A DNA stretch of 30,245 nucleotides from UBA1046 sp964624395 (GCA_964624395.1 CAZUWY010000017.1:1-30245), one strand, 5' to 3'. Counted from the first letter of the stretch, positions 1 to 6,906 are shown. Notes: a model not told the origin generated them from the sequence alone. Program-made: numbers and translations.

Positions 1-44
1 TCAATTATACCATAGCCAAGGTGGTTTTCCTTTGTTTCAACCAT
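1..44 (-). CDS. Possible N-terminus of a MATE-family transporter, cut by the window edge
   Basis: On the minus strand an ATG at 44-42 opens a frame that stays open to base 1 and reads MVETKENHLGYGII. A short charged start followed by an N-x-L-G-Y/T-x-x-I motif is typical of the extreme N-terminus of clostridial MATE exporters. Only 14 residues are visible, so the family call is an inference from this motif. The ribosome binding site (AGAAAG about 10 bases upstream) is weak. The gene would be transcribed away from the truncated dehydrogenase at 88-636. It could be a chance open frame. Confidence 0.3.
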   Translation of the reverse strand, partial: MVETKENHLGYGII

Positions 45-87
45 TTTTAGCGTGACTTTCTATATTCATTTTTCAAGGTTCATTTAG

Positions 88-636
88 CTTCCCGTAAGTG
101 GGAAAGTTGAGATATTAATTAATAATGCAGGACTGTCGCTGGGGCCAATCGGGATTTTAGACACAACAGAAGAACAGTGGCAGAGATGCATAGATGTTAA
201 CTTAAAAGCAATTTGGCTGGGCATGAAAGAAGTGATTCCTAAAATGCAAGAAAACCAAGGCGGTTCTATCATAAACACTTCCTCAACTGGCGGACTACTT
301 GGTGGCCTTGCAGATGGTGGCTGTGCTGCCTATAATGCCGCCAAAGGTGGGGTCCGTTCTTTTACTAAACATGCAGCGGTTGCCTTCGGCGAAGATAATA
401 TTAGAGTAAACTCGGTACATCCTGGTACTACGATGGGTACAGGAGGTTCCGGTGGTCAATATACAGAAGAAGAAGCCCGGGATATGGCAGAACGCTTATT
501 TGCCGTGACACCATTAGCCAGAAAAATGGCAGAACCAATAGATATTGCCTATATGTATGTTTATTTGGCTTCTGATGAGTCTAGATTTGTAACAGGCGCT
601 GAATTCGTAATAGATGGCGGCTTAACAAGTCAATAA
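88..636 (+). pseudogene. 5'-truncated short-chain dehydrogenase/reductase (SDR)
   Basis: The frame runs from an in-frame TAG at 85-87 to the TAA at 634-636. It encodes the middle and C-terminal parts of a classical SDR: the GKVEILINNAG segment (97-129) with the conserved NNAG, a catalytic serine region (INTSS), the YNAAK form of the YxxxK active site, RVNSVHPGT and the C-terminal TGAEFVIDGG. The N-terminal beta-alpha-beta with the TGxxxGxG nucleotide-binding loop, roughly 70 residues, is missing, and no start codon with a ribosome binding site precedes the NNAG motif. The first ATG (223) lies after NNAG, so a product from there could not bind NAD(P) normally. The best reading is a gene remnant whose 5' end was lost in a rearrangement between about 45 and 95. 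The substrate is unknown; the C-terminal half resembles cyclopentanol/hydroxysteroid-type SDRs. Codon use is more AT-rich than in the housekeeping genes downstream. Confidence 0.8.
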
Positions 637-669
637 TGTCTTGAGAAGTGCCAAGATAAAGTTGCATGT

Positions 670-731
670 GTTTTAGTGCTGGCACCAAGCAAAAAGCACT
701 AAAGCTCTACGGTCAAAACTTTTATTTTGAC
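670..731 (+). other. Two tandem hairpins downstream of the SDR remnant
   Basis: Stem 1 pairs 670-680 with 695-705 (TTTAGTGCT/AGCACTAAA core, one G-T pair, 14-base loop). Stem 2 pairs GTCAAAA (712-718) with TTTTGAC (725-731) around a 6-base loop. Neither has a following T-tract. Together with the terminator at 752-791 they make three consecutive hairpins in about 120 bases. They may be part of a 3' end structure; function unknown. Confidence 0.4.
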
Positions 732-751
732 TTGAAAGCATACTAGCAAAA

Positions 752-791
752 GCACGCCCTGAGTTTATTTGCCAGGGCGCGCTTCTTTTTT
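752..791 (+). terminator. Rho-independent terminator
   Basis: GCACGCCCTG (752-761) pairs with CAGGGCGCGC (773-782), with one G-T wobble and an 11-base loop, followed by TTCTTTTTT (783-791). It lies after the SDR remnant on the plus strand and just before the 3' end of the convergent exonuclease gene. Confidence 0.8.
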
Positions 792-793
792 AT

Positions 794-1621
794 TCATAGA
801 TCAATTTCCAGCAGGATCGGAGTATGATCCTGCCTGTCTCCTGAGTCTAGCATTTCAGACCGAAGAACTTTGTGGGCCAGTCTGTCGCTGACAAGCCAAT
901 AATCAATTCTCCAGCCGGCGTTATTTATTTTGCTTGTTTTCACCCGCTGAACCCACCAGGTATAAACGCCTGTCACATCTCCATGCAGATGCCTGAATGT
1001 GTCTGTAAAGCCACTGTTTAATAGATTTGTAAAGCCTTCGCGCTCTTCATCCGTAAAACCTGCTGATCTGCGGTTATTATCCGGATGAGCTAGATCAATT
1101 TCTCTATGGGCCACGTTAAAATCTCCGGTTGCTAAAACAGGTTTTACCTTGTCCAGGCTCCGAAGATACTCAGCATACTTAATATCCCAGATTTGCCTAT
1201 CTGCTAATCTTCCTAAACTATCTCCCGCATTGGGTGTGTAAACCTGGCTTACATAGAATTCTCCAAAATCCAAAGTGATGATTCTTCCTTCCAAATCCAT
1301 AGTGTCCGGTGCCTGGATCTCCGGATAAGATGCTAGCGGCGAGTACTTGTTTTTATACAAGAACATCGTTCCGGCATAACTTTTCCGCGAGGGTTCCTCA
1401 CAATTTCTCCAGACATGAAGATAGCCATCAAAATAATCAGCTAAGATTTTTAAATGGTTTTTGCCCGGCCCCTTGGCCGGCAGTTTGGTTTCCTGCAGGG
1501 CAATCACGTCTGCATCCTGTTCCACGATTGTGTCAAGGACCTGCCTGGAAAGCACAGCTCTATTTGAATCACTGGTTAATGCCGCATTTAATGAGTCGAT
1601 GTTCCATGATATTAATTTCAA
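794..1621 (-). CDS. xth: Exodeoxyribonuclease III / AP endonuclease family (Xth/ExoA)
   Basis: This 275-residue protein is a cytoplasmic DNA-repair nuclease of the exonuclease III family, which cuts at abasic sites and removes 3' blocking groups in base excision repair. Visible family blocks are the start MKLISWNIDS (metal/active-site Asn), ALQETKL (metal-binding Glu), TGDFNVAH (Asp and Asn of the active site), GWRIDYWLVS and, near the C-terminus, DRQDHTPILL, which carries the catalytic Asp-His pair. Length matches the family. The start is TTG (1621-1619): GAGGAG lies 7 bases upstream and the first residues match the family N-terminus exactly. The gene lies 137 bases downstream of the AI-2E permease on the same strand, with a long hairpin in between, so co-transcription is uncertain. 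Confidence 0.95.
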   Translation of the reverse strand: MKLISWNIDSLNAALTSDSNRAVLSRQVLDTIVEQDADVIALQETKLPAKGPGKNHLKILADYFDGYLHVWRNCEEPSRKSYAGTMFLYKNKYSPLASYPEIQAPDTMDLEGRIITLDFGEFYVSQVYTPNAGDSLGRLADRQIWDIKYAEYLRSLDKVKPVLATGDFNVAHREIDLAHPDNNRRSAGFTDEEREGFTNLLNSGFTDTFRHLHGDVTGVYTWWVQRVKTSKINNAGWRIDYWLVSDRLAHKVLRSEMLDSGDRQDHTPILLEIDL

Positions 1622-1697
1622 TTTATTTCTCCTCGTAGATATAATTTCTAAAATCTCTTTTATTTTTAATCTTCAACAATGAAAACTGCTTGCCTGC

Positions 1698-1737
1698 CTT
1701 CAATCAAGCTATTAGAAATATTTCTTCTTGAGTGAAG
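1698..1737. repeat. Nested inverted repeat between the permease and exonuclease genes
   Basis: CTTCAATCAAG (1698-1708) pairs with CTTGAGTGAAG (1727-1737) with one mismatch. The enclosed segment contains the perfect palindrome AGAAATATTTCT (1714-1725). No T-tract follows on either strand, so it is not a standard terminator. It could be an RNA-processing or pausing structure in a minus-strand transcript. Confidence 0.45.
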
Positions 1738-1758
1738 CATTAGGCTACATTATTCTTA

Positions 1759-2883
1759 TTAATCTTCCACTTTCTCCTCAGTATTGCCCTTCAGAAAACT
1801 TGTTTCCTTAAAGTGATTCCAGATAACAATCATGATCCCACCTAATGGAATTGACAAAACAACACCCCAGATACCAAGAATAGAACCAAAGAACAGCATG
1901 AAAACTAAAATTAAAGCTGAATGGAGATTCATTTGCTTGCCTGCCAGTTTTGGCATGATGTAATTGCCCTGGAACAACTGGATTGCAAAATTGACGAGCA
2001 ATAAAACAATATTTGCCGTAACCGCATTGATATGCATTGATTCTTTGTAAAAAAAGTTTACCCCACCAGAGGCAAAGATATAGATAATCGGAACTGCAAG
2101 ACCAACAGTCGGTCCAATGTAGGGGATAATATCCAGGATGGCGATTAGGGCGGCAAAGAATATTACATAGCTAAAGGGCATTCCCAGGATTAAATAAAAG
2201 ATGGCGAAAACAACAAAGAGGTAAAGGATTGAAATAATTTTGCTGGCAAAGTAACCGGCAACAACAATATTGGATTTATTTACAATGGTAATGACATGCT
2301 CTTTCCAGCTGGCCGGCAGGTTATCTGCAACTTTAGAGAGGAAAATCTCTTTTTGGCTTAAAATGTGCCAAAGAAAGATTGGCACTAAAATGAAGATTGT
2401 AATACCTTGCCCAATCGCTCTAACAACAGAGCCGCCACTCATTAATAATTTTTGGTAATCGTAGTTGTTGAAGAAATCTTCCACATAATTATAGACATTT
2501 TCAATGTTTTTGCTTGCGAACCATTCTCTGATTGTTTCAAAAAAACCAGTACCTGTTATTGCATTAAATACCGCTCTTCCTTGGTCAATGAAGAAGACAA
2601 CGACAAAGTAAATGATCGCGGCAAAGGAAAAAAACAACAGTACAAGTGTTAGAACAACCGCATACTTATTACTTATTTCCCTTTTTCTAATCAGCCATTG
2701 AGTCAGAGGATTAACCAAATAAGCCAGGACAGCAGCAACCAGTACCGGCGTGAGAACTAGGGTTACTCCGTTTAGTATTTTGTGCACAATGTTATTTGGA
2801 TAGAGATTATTCAGGGTATGAAATGCTATTAGGATTAATAACACTAATAAAATGATGGCCAATATTTTTATTGTCTTTTTCAT
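1759..2883 (-). CDS. AI-2E transporter family membrane protein (PF01594 type)
   Basis: This 374-residue polytopic membrane protein belongs to the AI-2E family (YhhT/PerM/TqsA/YtvI group), whose members act as exporters or ion/solute antiporters; the real substrate is usually unknown. Two hydrophobic helices lie in the first ~70 residues (7-25 and about 40-62). A third follows, then a long extra-membrane region around 100-150, then several helices. The conserved block ILDIIPYIGPTVGLAVP is a family signature, followed by a helix with QGNYIMPKLAGKQMNLHSALILV, which matches the family's C-terminal region. GAGG lies just upstream of the ATG. The gene is monocistronic or the first gene of a pair with exonuclease III. 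AI-2 export itself is not shown by the sequence. Confidence 0.92.
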   Translation of the reverse strand: MKKTIKILAIILLVLLILIAFHTLNNLYPNNIVHKILNGVTLVLTPVLVAAVLAYLVNPLTQWLIRKREISNKYAVVLTLVLLFFSFAAIIYFVVVFFIDQGRAVFNAITGTGFFETIREWFASKNIENVYNYVEDFFNNYDYQKLLMSGGSVVRAIGQGITIFILVPIFLWHILSQKEIFLSKVADNLPASWKEHVITIVNKSNIVVAGYFASKIISILYLFVVFAIFYLILGMPFSYVIFFAALIAILDIIPYIGPTVGLAVPIIYIFASGGVNFFYKESMHINAVTANIVLLLVNFAIQLFQGNYIMPKLAGKQMNLHSALILVFMLFFGSILGIWGVVLSIPLGGIMIVIWNHFKETSFLKGNTEEKVED

Positions 2884-3521
2884 TTTCAGCCTCGTTTTGT
2901 TTAATCATAAATATTTTATCATGGTATCAAAGAACAGCGATAGCCTAATAATCTTCCCCTTAAGCTAACAGTGTCAGGCTTTTATGTCTACTAATATTGC
3001 TTAATACACAGCCTGTAAAATTAAGGCATTGAATATAGCCGCCTAATACTCGAAAAATTCTCTGAAGCAAGATAATTAGCGACTATAGAGAGAAAATTAT
3101 GCCGGATTAAGGGCAAAGGCAGTAGCCAACAGGCCAATAGGAATTAGCTCTCAGAGAAATATAGCCGTTTTGATACATACTTTTACTGAAATGAGGAGCT
3201 TTGTATCTGATCAAACTTTTTTTGTCCCTGTGCCCCTGACATTTCTTCTCGGTTTTAATTACTTTTTTAGCCGGCACTTTTGCTCACTCAATAGTATTAT
3301 TAATTGGAGGAAGAATTTTGCTGGCAGAGGTTTTTCCTTGATCTTGCTGAAAATTGCTTGCTGGACGAAGTAGTCTGGCTACTCTTGCCGGTAAAGCAAG
3401 GTCTTGCAAACTGTATCTGCCTTCACTGATCCTTTGCAGACTTCAAAGACTTGGAGGCCGGGAAGGCAAATATTATTGAAACTATTAGCCGGTAAAGATA
3501 CCGTTTTATTAGGAGAGAAAA
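2884..3521. other. 638-base gap; possible gene relic at its right end
   Basis: There is no convincing gene. The left part is AT-rich and stop-filled in all frames. At 3304-3492 one plus-strand frame begins with a TTG, reads LEEEFCWQRFFLDLAENCLL and continues with a plausible amino-acid mix. It is broken by TGA at 3427-3429, resumes for 21 codons (ending KDLEAGKANIIETISR) and stops at TAA 3493-3495. TGA is an ordinary stop elsewhere in the window (for example in xth and rho), so this would be a relic. The 10-mer GCCGGTAAAG occurs at 3387-3396 and 3488-3497. No consensus promoter for the nitroreductase gene was found. Confidence 0.4.
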
Positions 3522-4337
3522 ATGGACAAAAAAGAAATCAAAGATCTGATCAATATTGGCAGAGATTTTATGAAATGCCCTGTCTGGAGTGAAACACTGA
3601 ACTCCGACCAGGACTTAAGACTCCCGCAGCCTGAGCTTTACCATGAAGCAAAAGATAAAAGTGAAGCGATTAAGCTGCCGCTGGATTTTGAAGAGTTAAA
3701 TCTAAAAGGCAATCTGCTCGAGCTTTTGCACTTAAGGAAGTCGAGGCGTGTTTACTCAGACGAAGCCCTGTCTTTGCCGGAACTGTCCTTTCTGCTTTGG
3801 AGCTGCCAGGGTATTAAGAGCCGGCGCGGCCAAAAATACGCTACCTTGAGAACAGTACCCAGCGGAGGTGCCAGGCATGGCTTTGAATGCTATGTGGACA
3901 TCGTACGAGTGGAGGGCCTAGAGCCCGGCATCTATCATTATCTGGCGGGAAGTCATGCTCTGGAATTTAGAGGCAGGCAATCTGCAGATGAGCGTCTTTC
4001 AGGCCTGGCCGGGCAAAAATGGGCCTGCCGGGCGGCTGCCATCTTTTACTTCAGCGCAGTGCCCTATCGTTTCGAATGGAGATATTCCATTTATGCACAC
4101 CGCGTCGCCCTAATTGATCTGGGTCATGTCGGTGAAAATCTCTATCTGGCTGCCGAAGCTCTAAAACTTGGAACCTGTGGCATTGGTGCTTTTGAACAAA
4201 ATGTCTGTGACCGCGTACTGAAGCTGGATGGAGAAAATGAGTTTACGGTTTACATCCATCCCATAGGCAGGGTAAAGGATCGTGCAGCAAGTGAGGAAAG
4301 CACATTTTATTCTTTTGTGATCGAAGAAGGATTGTAG
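3522..4337 (+). CDS. SagB/ThcOx-family nitroreductase-like dehydrogenase
   Basis: This 271-residue protein is an FMN-dependent oxidoreductase of the SagB-type subfamily. It shows the LRKSRRVYSDEALSLPELSFLL block (about 72-93), in which the Arg-rich stretch binds FMN phosphate. Next come RTVPSGGARHGFECYV (about 107-122), the YAHRVALIDLGHVGENLYLAAEALKLGTCGIGAF block (about 191-224) and a C-terminal HPIGR motif. In RiPP clusters SagB oxidises azolines to azoles, but here there is no YcaO cyclodehydratase, leader-peptide protein or precursor ORF within several kb. A stand-alone redox role is therefore as likely, and the substrate is unknown. The start has AGGAGAG 6-8 bases before the ATG. The AhpD-like gene 225 bases downstream is another possible redox protein, but the gap between them speaks against a tight operon. 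Confidence 0.9.
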   Translation: MDKKEIKDLINIGRDFMKCPVWSETLNSDQDLRLPQPELYHEAKDKSEAIKLPLDFEELNLKGNLLELLHLRKSRRVYSDEALSLPELSFLLWSCQGIKSRRGQKYATLRTVPSGGARHGFECYVDIVRVEGLEPGIYHYLAGSHALEFRGRQSADERLSGLAGQKWACRAAAIFYFSAVPYRFEWRYSIYAHRVALIDLGHVGENLYLAAEALKLGTCGIGAFEQNVCDRVLKLDGENEFTVYIHPIGRVKDRAASEESTFYSFVIEEGL

Positions 4338-4480
4338 AGGCGAGGTTCAAAGCGGCATTAAGAATACTGAAGGCTTAATAATTGCTTAAACTAAAATGAT
4401 TTTTTTGCTCAGACCAATTAATAAAAATATTGAGCTATTGGGCACTAAAGACTGCAAGCTTAATGGCTAGAGGGTATAGC

Positions 4481-4521
4481 TTGCCGGAGAGATAGCTTTT
4501 TTGCCTCTCTACCTCTGGCAA
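4481..4521. repeat. Inverted repeat ahead of the CMD gene
   Basis: TTGCCGGAG (4481-4489) pairs with CTCTGGCAA (4513-4521), nine pairs with one G-T, around a 23-base loop that contains a T6 run and complementary AGAGA/TCTCT pieces. It lies 41 bases before the CTG start and 30 bases before its ribosome binding site. It could be a leader hairpin; no known riboswitch class is recognised. Confidence 0.35.
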
Positions 4522-4550
4522 TAAATAAAAGATCCGCAGCAAGGATGTTA

Positions 4551-4564
4551 AAGGAGTAAAACTG
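4551..4564 (+). promoter_or_regulatory. Ribosome binding site pointing to a CTG start codon
   Basis: AAGGAG at 4551-4556 is followed after 5 bases by CTG at 4562-4564, which is in frame with the AhpD-like protein. The next in-frame candidate, GTG at 4619, has no ribosome binding site and would remove 19 residues. Confidence 0.55.
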
Positions 4565-5155
4565 GAAGATAGATATTACAAAAAGAGCTACAGCCATTTT
4601 GACTTTTACAAATCGCTTGTGCTTTTGTTCAGAAGCGGCAAATATTTTCGTTTAAATCGCAAGAGGCAGCTTATATCTCCTCAGTTTAAGGAAAGAATAA
4701 TGCTGGCGGTTACAGAAGTGAATGGCTGTGCGGCCTGTTCTTTTGCTCATACGAAATTTGCTCTTCAAGAGGGGATGAGCAAAAAGGAAATAAGCGCTAT
4801 TTTAAGTGGCGAGCTGGCTGGAATTCCTGAAGATGAAATTGTTGCTGTCTTATTTGCCCAGCATTATGCTGATAATAGGGGCAAGGCTACAAAAGAGGCC
4901 TGGGAGCGGCTTGCTGCAGAATATGGTGAAGAGGCAGCTCTAGTGATTTTGGCCTTTATACGCATGATGCAGGTTGGCAATATTTACGGTCTTGCTGTCA
5001 GTTCCATCCGTGATCGTCTAAGAAGAAAACCAGCTGGTAAAACGAGTCTAAGCTACGAGATTTCTCTTCTTCTCCTAGTATTTTTGTACGCTCCGCTTGC
5101 TGTCCTTCAGGCCGTCCTTGATAATTTACGCAAGAAAACAATTTATCCTTACTAA
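4562..5155 (+). CDS. Carboxymuconolactone decarboxylase/AhpD-like protein
   Basis: From CTG 4562 this is a 197-residue protein of the CMD/AhpD fold. The central LAVTEVNGCAACSFAHTKFAL block carries the redox/acid-base motif CxxCxxxH (Cys56, Cys59, His63). In AhpD these cysteines relay reducing power to alkyl hydroperoxide reductase; many CMD proteins of this size are uncharacterised. After the domain comes a basic stretch (about 166-173) and a hydrophobic segment (about 175-195) that could anchor the C-terminus to the membrane. The upstream residues EDRYYKKSYSHFDFYKS are typical of the family's N-terminal region and support the CTG start; the conservative alternative is GTG 4619 (178 residues). 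No AhpC partner lies nearby. It may be part of peroxide or quinone stress defence, but that is inference. Confidence 0.85.
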   Translation: MEDRYYKKSYSHFDFYKSLVLLFRSGKYFRLNRKRQLISPQFKERIMLAVTEVNGCAACSFAHTKFALQEGMSKKEISAILSGELAGIPEDEIVAVLFAQHYADNRGKATKEAWERLAAEYGEEAALVILAFIRMMQVGNIYGLAVSSIRDRLRRKPAGKTSLSYEISLLLLVFLYAPLAVLQAVLDNLRKKTIYPY

Positions 5156-5231
5156 AATTTATCCGCCAAAGATGAAATATGAGAGAGAAAAATATTTTAG
5201 TTGGCAAATTGCCAAAGTTTACCCAAATGCT

Positions 5232-5260
5232 TTGATTTGACTAAATTTCTGCAGTAAAAT
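5232..5260 (+). promoter_or_regulatory. Sigma-A-type promoter for the GNAT gene
   Basis: TTGATT (5232-5237), 17-base spacer, TAAAAT (5255-5260). Transcription would begin near 5267, about 32 bases before the ATG at 5299. A 6-bp palindrome TTGGCA-AAT-TGCCAA at 5201-5215 lies just upstream and could be a regulator site. Confidence 0.4.
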
Positions 5261-5298
5261 TTTTATAAGGATGGCTGCTGAATTAAGAGCAGCAGGCT

Positions 5299-5790
5299 AT
5301 GGATATGAAAAGCAACATCAGTATTGTACCTATGAAGACAGCTGAAGAGATGGATGGCAAGGCATATGTCCATTGGAAATCCTGGCAGGAAACCTATGCC
5401 GGCTTGATGCCCCAGCAGTATCTGGACAATATAACTCTGGAAAAATGTATTTCCTGGGCGCATAGCTGGCCGCAAAACACTCTGGTGTTAAAATGCGCTG
5501 GCAAAGTCATAGGTTTTTCCTGTTTTATGAAGGCAAGTGATCAGGGTTTCGGCGAGGCAGCTGAAGTGATGGCACTATATCTCCTGGGCGAGTACCAGGG
5601 GCAAGGTCTTGGCTTGAAGCTGATGAACTCTACAATGGATCTGCTTGCCGCTGAGCCGGAAGTGATCCTTTGGGTCCTAAAAGGCAATGAAAAGGCAATC
5701 CGTTTCTACCAGCGTTATGGTTTTGAGTTCGATGAGACAAAAAGAGTCATGCCTTATGGCACTGAGCTGCGCATGGTGTTAAGAAGATAA
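5299..5790 (+). CDS. GNAT-family N-acetyltransferase
   Basis: This 163-residue cytoplasmic acetyltransferase has the GNAT fold. The N-terminal region includes the YVHWKSWQETYAGLMP segment found in many GNATs related to ribosomal-protein and small-molecule acetyltransferases. Motif A (about residues 90-110) shows EVMALYLLGEYQGQGLGLKL with the Q-G-Q-G-L-G acetyl-CoA pyrophosphate loop. Motif B is NEKAIRFYQRYGFEFD. The acceptor substrate cannot be told. Two in-frame ATGs (5299 and 5305) are possible; the ribosome binding site is weak (AGCAGG). It appears monocistronic, flanked by gaps of 143 and 633 bases. Confidence 0.9.
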   Translation: MDMKSNISIVPMKTAEEMDGKAYVHWKSWQETYAGLMPQQYLDNITLEKCISWAHSWPQNTLVLKCAGKVIGFSCFMKASDQGFGEAAEVMALYLLGEYQGQGLGLKLMNSTMDLLAAEPEVILWVLKGNEKAIRFYQRYGFEFDETKRVMPYGTELRMVLRR

Positions 5791-6352
5791 AGATGGCACT
5801 GTCAAATCGAATACCTTGTAAACTTCTATCTAACGAGAACCTTTTGCCTGCAACTGTTTAACGCTAGGTGTGCTAGCGAATTTTAATTGCTAAATAAGAT
5901 TTTACACTTTCTAAATGAAATCAATCCTTCACTATCTTAACAACATGGCATATGCCCTTGTTTAAATGGATAGATGAGTTGTTTTTACCACCAAAAGATC
6001 CATCTTTAACTAGGCAGCCAATCACTTAATTTAACCGGCAACATTTCTTCCAACATATTATCAAGCAGTTGAAAGCCACCGGTGAGCTGTTATCAGTTGA
6101 TTTTCTCAATCTGTTTTTTTGAACCTGCAAATTGATTAGTGGTCGAAGCCTGGCTGGAGGAAATAGGGCTTTCTTGCTCGAGCAGCTTTTGGCTTGTGCG
6201 AAAAGGAAGATAATCTCTCGTTTGATATGACGAAATGACATCATGACGATATTAAAAGAGACTTGAAAAGGCTTAAGTTAGTAATTCTATAGAGCAAATA
6301 TTTTTCATAAACGAGAAATAATGGCAGGTTAAAATAATATATTTTATAAAGC
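5791..6352. other. Gene-poor gap with possible decayed minus-strand reading frames
   Basis: No intact gene is supported. On the minus strand one frame is open from 6251 to 6096 (52 codons, including TSQKLLEQESPISSSQ), meets TGA TAA at 6095-6090, then stays open to 6009 (27 codons, including FQLLDNMLEEMLPVKLSDWL). A different frame from GTG 6025 to the stop at 5923-5921 reads VIGCLVKDGSFGG and ends HVVKIVKD. These pieces look more protein-like than random and could be a gene broken by stops and a frameshift, but each is short enough to arise by chance and the parent family is not recognised. A small hairpin CGCTAG/CTAGCG lies at 5862-5878. Confidence 0.35.
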
Positions 6353-6381
6353 TTGACAAAGATAAGGTACCTAATTATAAT
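6353..6381 (+). promoter_or_regulatory. Consensus promoter of the marR-ABC operon
   Basis: Perfect TTGACA (6353-6358), 17-base spacer and perfect TATAAT (6376-6381), a full sigma-A consensus. Such a strong promoter normally needs repression, which the overlapping operator repeats would provide. Confidence 0.88.
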
Positions 6382-6395
6382 GATAAGGTACCTAA
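6361..6395 (+). promoter_or_regulatory. Duplicated MarR operator
   Basis: The 14-mer GATAAGGTACCTAA occurs at 6361-6374 and again at 6382-6395, 21 bp apart (two helical turns, same DNA face). Each copy centres on the palindrome AGGTACCT. One copy fills the -35/-10 spacer and the other covers the transcription start just after the -10 box, so a bound dimer at either would block RNA polymerase. The neighbouring MarR protein is the obvious ligand (inference). Confidence 0.8.
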
Positions 6396-6423
6396 ATAAT
6401 GAAGGGAGAAAAGGGAGGAAAAA

Positions 6424-6906
6424 ATGGAAGATATAGACATTTTAGAATACATCATGAGGCTTTCCAGGGCAGTACGCCGGAGAAGATCAGGCAGTAAAGA
6501 AAGGGGACAGATTACAAAAAGCGGTTTCAGGCTTCTTCTTGCCCTGGAGAAGGAAGAATTTCTGCGTGCCAGCGAGCTGGCCAGTCTGCTTGACATCCGC
6601 CCGGCCTCTCTGACTGAGCAATTGGTTAGGCTTGAGGAAAAGGATCTGATTAAAAGAGAAAAGGACCCCAATGATCTCAGAGCAATAAATATTTCCATCA
6701 GTCCAAAAGCAGCAAAGATGCTGGAAGAAGGACGGCTGAAAAGAAATAAGCAAAGAGAGGAATTAAAGAGAGTATTGGACATTAAAGAGAGAGAACAGTT
6801 TGCCCGCATTGCAGAAAAACTAATTAATTTTTTTGAAGCGGGGGAGAGTTTTGCCCAAGATACAAAATTGAGCGAAAAAGAGCTAGGGAGATTAAATGAA
6901 CGGTAG
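6424..6906 (+). CDS. MarR-family transcriptional regulator
   Basis: This 160-residue winged-helix DNA-binding protein probably represses its own operon with the ABC exporter. The helix-turn-helix spans about residues 53-80 (RASELASLLDIRPASLTEQLVRLEEKDLI). The wing follows as KREKDPNDLRAINISI with the Asp-x-Arg pattern of MarR proteins. Basic N-terminal and long C-terminal helices would form the dimer interface. There are no cysteines, so direct thiol sensing is unlikely; the inducer is unknown, probably a toxic compound exported by the neighbour. GGGAGG lies 6-7 bases before the ATG. The stop codon overlaps the start of the ABC gene by 11 bases, indicating translational coupling. Confidence 0.92.
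   Translation: MEDIDILEYIMRLSRAVRRRRSGSKERGQITKSGFRLLLALEKEEFLRASELASLLDIRPASLTEQLVRLEEKDLIKREKDPNDLRAINISISPKAAKMLEEGRLKRNKQREELKRVLDIKEREQFARIAEKLINFFEAGESFAQDTKLSEKELGRLNER

Noticed and set aside
3427..3429. TGA in the relic frame read as a recoded tryptophan or selenocysteine codon
   Set aside because: TGA ends several intact genes here (xth, rho, glpK, hydrolase) and no SECIS-like hairpin or selenoprotein family was seen; decay is simpler.
6375..6809. 144-codon minus-strand ORF across marR
   Set aside because: It is antisense to a clear MarR gene and covers its promoter; Ser/Leu-rich composition is typical of a shadow frame.
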